In this document: positions 6,339 through 8,769 of the stretch, piece by piece
Layout: each line of letters starts with the position of its first letter
How positions within the stretch are numbered: the stretch's first letter is position 1
From: Acholeplasmataceae bacterium
Lineage (GTDB): Bacteria; Bacillota_I; Bacilli_A; Acholeplasmatales; Acholeplasmataceae
Direction of reading: 5' to 3'
Assembly: GCA_023230825.1 (NCBI GenBank)
Contig: JALNWO010000069.1
Location: forward strand, 1-8,769
Length of the DNA: 8,769 nucleotides
The notes under the pieces: generated by a model
What the model was told of the DNA's origin: nothing
Database searches by the model: none
Seen by the model: only the letters and a program-made list of their open reading frames with translations
Position numbers and translations under genes: made by a program

Positions 6339-6917
6339 CTACATTAAAGCGTAGACTAAAAGTCCTAAACCTGCTGATAGTAAAATAAGTAAAATCGGCG
6401 ATGTTTTTTTCTTAATGAAAAGAACAGCGAGAAGGACGATTAAAATAATTAAATTACGGTAATTAAAAACTTGAAAATCAAAGATCATTTCTGTGAAATG
6501 GATGTGAGGAAATAACGTTCTTACTAAAAGCGTAAATGCGACTGAGAAAATAAGTCCAATGACAGCTGGCTTGAGGCCTGTAAAAGCATCTTTAACAAAC
6601 TTAGACTCTAAGAATTTTTGGCCAAATGCCGCAATCACTAAAATCACAATAAAGCTAGGAAGAATAACAGCGGTTGTCGTGACAATAGCCCCTAAAACAC
6701 CATAATCATGAAAACCAATAAAAGTTGCCATGTTGACTGAAATCGGTCCTGGGGTTGATTCAGAGATGCCGATAAAATCAACGAAAAGCTGTAAATCAAT
6801 ATAGCCTCTGCCAACAATTTCTTGTTCCATCAAAGGAATCATTGCGTAGCCACCACCAAAGGTGAAGGCACCAATTTTAAAGAAGATCCAAAACAAAGTT
6901 AAAAGCTCAAGCCACAT
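6339..6917 (-). CDS. Chromate transporter family protein, half-size subunit 2
   Basis: A 192-residue membrane protein made of one CHR domain (about six hydrophobic segments), half the length of fused ChrA. Family signatures are FKIGAFTFGGGYAMIP at 13-28 and ISESTPGPISVNMATFIG at 51-68. It is one member of a split pair, as in Bacillus ywrA/ywrB, in which two monodomain proteins of opposite membrane orientation work together. The family is named for chromate export, but the natural substrate is often unknown and may be another oxyanion. A full AAAGGAGG Shine-Dalgarno (6927-6934 on the complement) stands 9 nt before the ATG, and the start overlaps the end of the upstream subunit by 11 nt. It shares a 17-nt identical stretch with the first subunit (6748-6764 and 7298-7314) encoding SESTPG. 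Confidence 0.9.
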   Translation of the reverse strand: MWLELLTLFWIFFKIGAFTFGGGYAMIPLMEQEIVGRGYIDLQLFVDFIGISESTPGPISVNMATFIGFHDYGVLGAIVTTTAVILPSFIVILVIAAFGQKFLESKFVKDAFTGLKPAVIGLIFSVAFTLLVRTLFPHIHFTEMIFDFQVFNYRNLIILIVLLAVLFIKKKTSPILLILLSAGLGLLVYALM

Positions 6918-7476
6918 GTTGTTTCGCCTCCTTTAAACTTAAGAAGTAATGGAAGACGACACCTGCAAGTGCACTTAAGAAAATTAAAATGATGACGTTG
7001 ATGTTTGTAAATAGAGCGAGTAAAAAGACAATGGCCAAAACAAGTCCTGTAAAAAGGGTCATCGTTAGTTTTTTACTTAAAGATAGTGCCGCTTTAAATA
7101 TTAAAATCGCCACGCCAACTTGAATTCCTGAGAACATGTAACTGACCCATTTGATTTCACGAAATTGAATAATAAATAACGATATAATGGAAATGGTAAT
7201 TAAAGAAGGTAAGACAACACCCAACGTCGCAACTAAAGAACCCATAAACTTCCGCAGTTTATAACCAATAAAAGTCGCGGAATTAACCGCGAATACGCCT
7301 GGGGTTGATTCAGAAATGACGAGAATTTTTAAAATTTCTTCATCGTCAACCCAATTTTTTTTATGAACGACTTCCCGCCGCATAACAGGCATCATGGCTA
7401 AGCCACCACCGAAGGTGAAAGCGCCAATTTTAAAGAAAGTCCAAAAGATGTCCCATAAGCTTAATTTTTGTTTCAT
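6907..7476 (-). CDS. Chromate transporter family protein, half-size subunit 1
   Basis: A 189-residue monodomain CHR membrane protein. Signatures are FKIGAFTFGGGLAMMP at 15-30 and ISESTPGVFAVNSATFIG at 54-71; several hydrophobic segments follow to about 180. The start at 7476 (MKQKLSLWD) is chosen because AGGAG (7487-7491 on the complement) lies 10 nt upstream and because homologues begin just before the FKIGAFTFGGG segment. An in-frame ATG at 7515 would place the start upstream of the likely transcript start and add 13 non-conserved residues. The TGA stop lies inside the second subunit gene, a tight coupling expected for a two-part transporter. Chromate or other anion export is a family-based guess. 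Confidence 0.88.
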   Translation of the reverse strand: MKQKLSLWDIFWTFFKIGAFTFGGGLAMMPVMRREVVHKKNWVDDEEILKILVISESTPGVFAVNSATFIGYKLRKFMGSLVATLGVVLPSLITISIISLFIIQFREIKWVSYMFSGIQVGVAILIFKAALSLSKKLTMTLFTGLVLAIVFLLALFTNINVIILIFLSALAGVVFHYFLSLKEAKQHVA

Positions 7477-7498
7477 AGGTTCATGTCTCCTAAGCAAC

Positions 7499-7509
7499 AT
7501 TATAACATA
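7499..7509 (-). promoter_or_regulatory. Extended -10 promoter of the chr-chr-GDPD operon (minus strand)
   Basis: Read on the minus strand this is TATGTTATAAT, with a TG-T-TATAAT extended -10. The predicted start lies about 15 nt before the ATG at 7476, giving a very short leader. No good -35 is present; a T-rich run fills the spacer. This element is the exact inverted copy of the plus-strand -10 at 7533-7543. Confidence 0.7.
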
Positions 7510-7532
7510 TTGCATGAAAAAAAAGGTATGGC

Positions 7533-7543
7533 TATGTTATAAT
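7533..7543 (+). promoter_or_regulatory. Extended -10 promoter of the nucleotidase lipoprotein gene
   Basis: TATGTTATAAT contains TG-T-TATAAT. The predicted start is near 7550, leaving an 18-nt leader with the ribosome site GAGAGG (7555-7560), 7 nt before the ATG at 7568. A weak -35 candidate, ATGAAA, lies at 7514-7519 (18-bp spacer). It forms a divergent pair with the minus-strand promoter 23 bp away. Confidence 0.75.
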
Positions 7544-7567
7544 ATTTGACGAACGAGAGGAAGCCAT

Positions 7568-8769
7568 ATGAAAACATTTAAATTCATTTTAATGACCATA
7601 TTCGTACTAATTTTTTTAGTTGGTTGTGTCCAAGAACCTGAAGATCCGCGTACTCAGATTGAGTTTAGTGGTTTGGTAGATACAACTTTTTATATTGGTG
7701 ATGATTTACCCGATTATTTAACTGGAGTAACAATTACTGACGAATTTGGTGATCCAATCACTGAGATTACCGTTAATGATGATGAAGTGGATTATGAAAC
7801 ACCAGGCATTTATTATGTCTATTTTATTGTGTTGGATAATGAGGGTGAAGCAGTTTCCCAAAAAATTTACGTTATCGTTAAAATTAAACCTATTGAAATT
7901 GATTATACTCAGCCTTATTTTGTTGGTGTTGCCAATGTTTATTACACCATCGGTGAAGAAGTTCCAGACTATCAGGCACATATTCAAGCATTTGATGAAG
8001 TAGATGGTGAATTAACCGAACAAATTATTTTTGAAGGTGATGTTGATTTTGAAAGACCTGGCACATATCAAATAACGATTACAGTTTATGATAGTTTTGG
8101 TAATCGTAAAATTGATCAGTATGATGTCATTGTGATGAATAATACCGCACCAACATTATTTGATTACCACCGGGTGTATTATTTTTTAAATGATGATGCC
8201 CCTAATTATTTTGCTTATATTCAGGCAAATGATTTAGAAGATGGAGATTTAACTGATCAAATCGGTATCATTGATGATTTAGTTCAATTAGATATTCCTG
8301 GTGTTTATCCATTAACTTATTACGTTGAAGACTCATACGGACTTCGCACTGAACAAGTGATTAGTGTGCAAGTCATGGCATCTTCAGATGAAGCTATTGA
8401 TACGTTAAATGTTTATAATATCAATGATACCCACGGTTCTATCTTAGAAACAGATAGTGACATTGGATTAGCAAAAATAGGTGGGTTCTTATTAGATACA
8501 ACGAAAAATAAACCCGAAGAGACAATGTTTGTCGCTGGTGGTGATATTTTACAAGGTAACATCTTATCAAATTACTACTACGGGGCATCGATGATTGACT
8601 TACTTAATGTCATGAATTTAGACGTCTTTGTCCTTGGAAACCATGAATTTGACTGGGGTATTGAAATGATTACTCGTTACTTTAACCCTTTTTATGAGGA
8701 TATTCAAGCAGAGTATCCCCTTTTAGGTGCCAACGTCTTTTATGAAGGCACAACCACTCGTCCTGACTA
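7568..8769 (+). CDS. Surface lipoprotein with three Ig-like repeats and a 5'-nucleotidase-type metallophosphatase domain (3' partial)
   Basis: The frame is open for 400 codons to the window edge, so the C-terminus is missing. It starts with a lipoprotein signal: basic KTFK, a hydrophobic stretch at 6-18, and the lipobox LVGC with C20 as the lipidated cysteine. Three Ig-like repeats of about 75-80 residues follow, at roughly 31-107, 114-190 and 196-271. Each ends in a pattern like D-x-x-x-PG-x-Y-x-(about 6)-V-x-D-x-x-G, as in DUF5011/HYR-type bacterial surface domains. The enzyme domain begins near 281 and shows NDTHG at 286-290, GGD at 324-326 and GNHEFD at 357-362. These are the metal-binding motifs of calcineurin-like 5'-nucleotidases such as UshA. 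It probably releases nucleosides and phosphate outside the cell from nucleotides; the exact substrate (5'-NMP, cyclic 2',3'-nucleotide or UDP-sugar) is not readable. The usual C-terminal substrate domain lies outside the window. Confidence 0.88.
   Translation, partial: MKTFKFILMTIFVLIFLVGCVQEPEDPRTQIEFSGLVDTTFYIGDDLPDYLTGVTITDEFGDPITEITVNDDEVDYETPGIYYVYFIVLDNEGEAVSQKIYVIVKIKPIEIDYTQPYFVGVANVYYTIGEEVPDYQAHIQAFDEVDGELTEQIIFEGDVDFERPGTYQITITVYDSFGNRKIDQYDVIVMNNTAPTLFDYHRVYYFLNDDAPNYFAYIQANDLEDGDLTDQIGIIDDLVQLDIPGVYPLTYYVEDSYGLRTEQVISVQVMASSDEAIDTLNVYNINDTHGSILETDSDIGLAKIGGFLLDTTKNKPEETMFVAGGDILQGNILSNYYYGASMIDLLNVMNLDVFVLGNHEFDWGIEMITRYFNPFYEDIQAEYPLLGANVFYEGTTTRPD

Noticed and set aside
7477..7515. 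ATG at 7515 as start of the first CHR gene
   Set aside because: It lies upstream of the predicted minus-strand -10 at 7499-7509, and the extra 13 residues are not conserved; ATG at 7476 has AGGAG upstream.
7718..8003. Open frames on both strands inside the lipoprotein gene
   Set aside because: They overlap a long frame with a lipobox, Ig repeats and metallophosphatase motifs, and their translations show no family features.
1..8769. CRISPR arrays, insertion sequences, tRNA genes, defence or phage genes
   Set aside because: No regularly spaced repeats, transposase, integrase or tRNA-like structure was found; all space is explained by metabolic and surface genes.

Overview
The window is AT-rich and densely packed. 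Intergenic gaps are short, the longest being 177 bp. It looks like a chromosomal segment of a low-GC Bacillota or Tenericutes-type bacterium. Support for this comes from AGGAGG-class ribosome sites, a CcpA-type cre box, a lipobox lipoprotein with a short signal, and UGA clearly used as a stop (at 1425-1427, and on the minus strand at 6907-6909), so the Mycoplasma code does not apply. The gene mix of ferredoxin-dependent 2-oxoacid oxidation, a sugar-type MFS carrier and a surface nucleotidase suggests a free-living fermentative anaerobe. An Izemoplasma/Acholeplasma-like or clostridial relative fits, but this placement is inference from gene content only.

Region 1 (1-3812, plus strand) is one five-gene operon with a promoter, a cre operator and a strong terminator. 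It encodes a leucine/branched-chain amino acid dehydrogenase followed by the four subunits of a 2-ketoisovalerate-type 2-oxoacid:ferredoxin oxidoreductase, in the order delta (2x[4Fe-4S] ferredoxin), alpha (VorB), beta (TPP), gamma. Together they would deaminate Leu/Val/Ile to 2-oxoacids (making NADH and ammonia), then decarboxylate these oxidatively to acyl-CoA with reduction of ferredoxin. The cre box just behind the -10 predicts repression when good sugars are available. The enzymes that would turn acyl-CoA into ATP are not in the window.

Region 2 (3813-5590, plus strand) is a single-gene unit. It encodes a 12-TM MFS carrier of the SLC45/glycoside type with an unusual soluble insert of about 105 residues between TM3 and TM4. 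It ends at a bidirectional terminator shared with the convergent operon on the other strand.

Region 3 (5589-7509, minus strand) is a three-gene operon of two half-size chromate-transporter-family proteins (a split CHR pair) and a cytoplasmic glycerophosphodiester phosphodiesterase. The genes overlap or abut tightly.

Region 4 (7499-8769, plus strand) begins at a compact divergent promoter. It carries the first 400 codons of a surface lipoprotein with three Ig-like repeats followed by a 5'-nucleotidase/calcineurin-like metallophosphatase domain. The gene runs off the window.

No tRNA, rRNA, CRISPR array, insertion sequence or phage gene was seen. No stretch over 300 bases lacks a gene. I did not find a clearly new multi-gene system. 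The most unusual items are the MFS insert, the Ig-nucleotidase architecture, the cre-controlled amino acid oxidation operon and the mirror-image divergent promoter.
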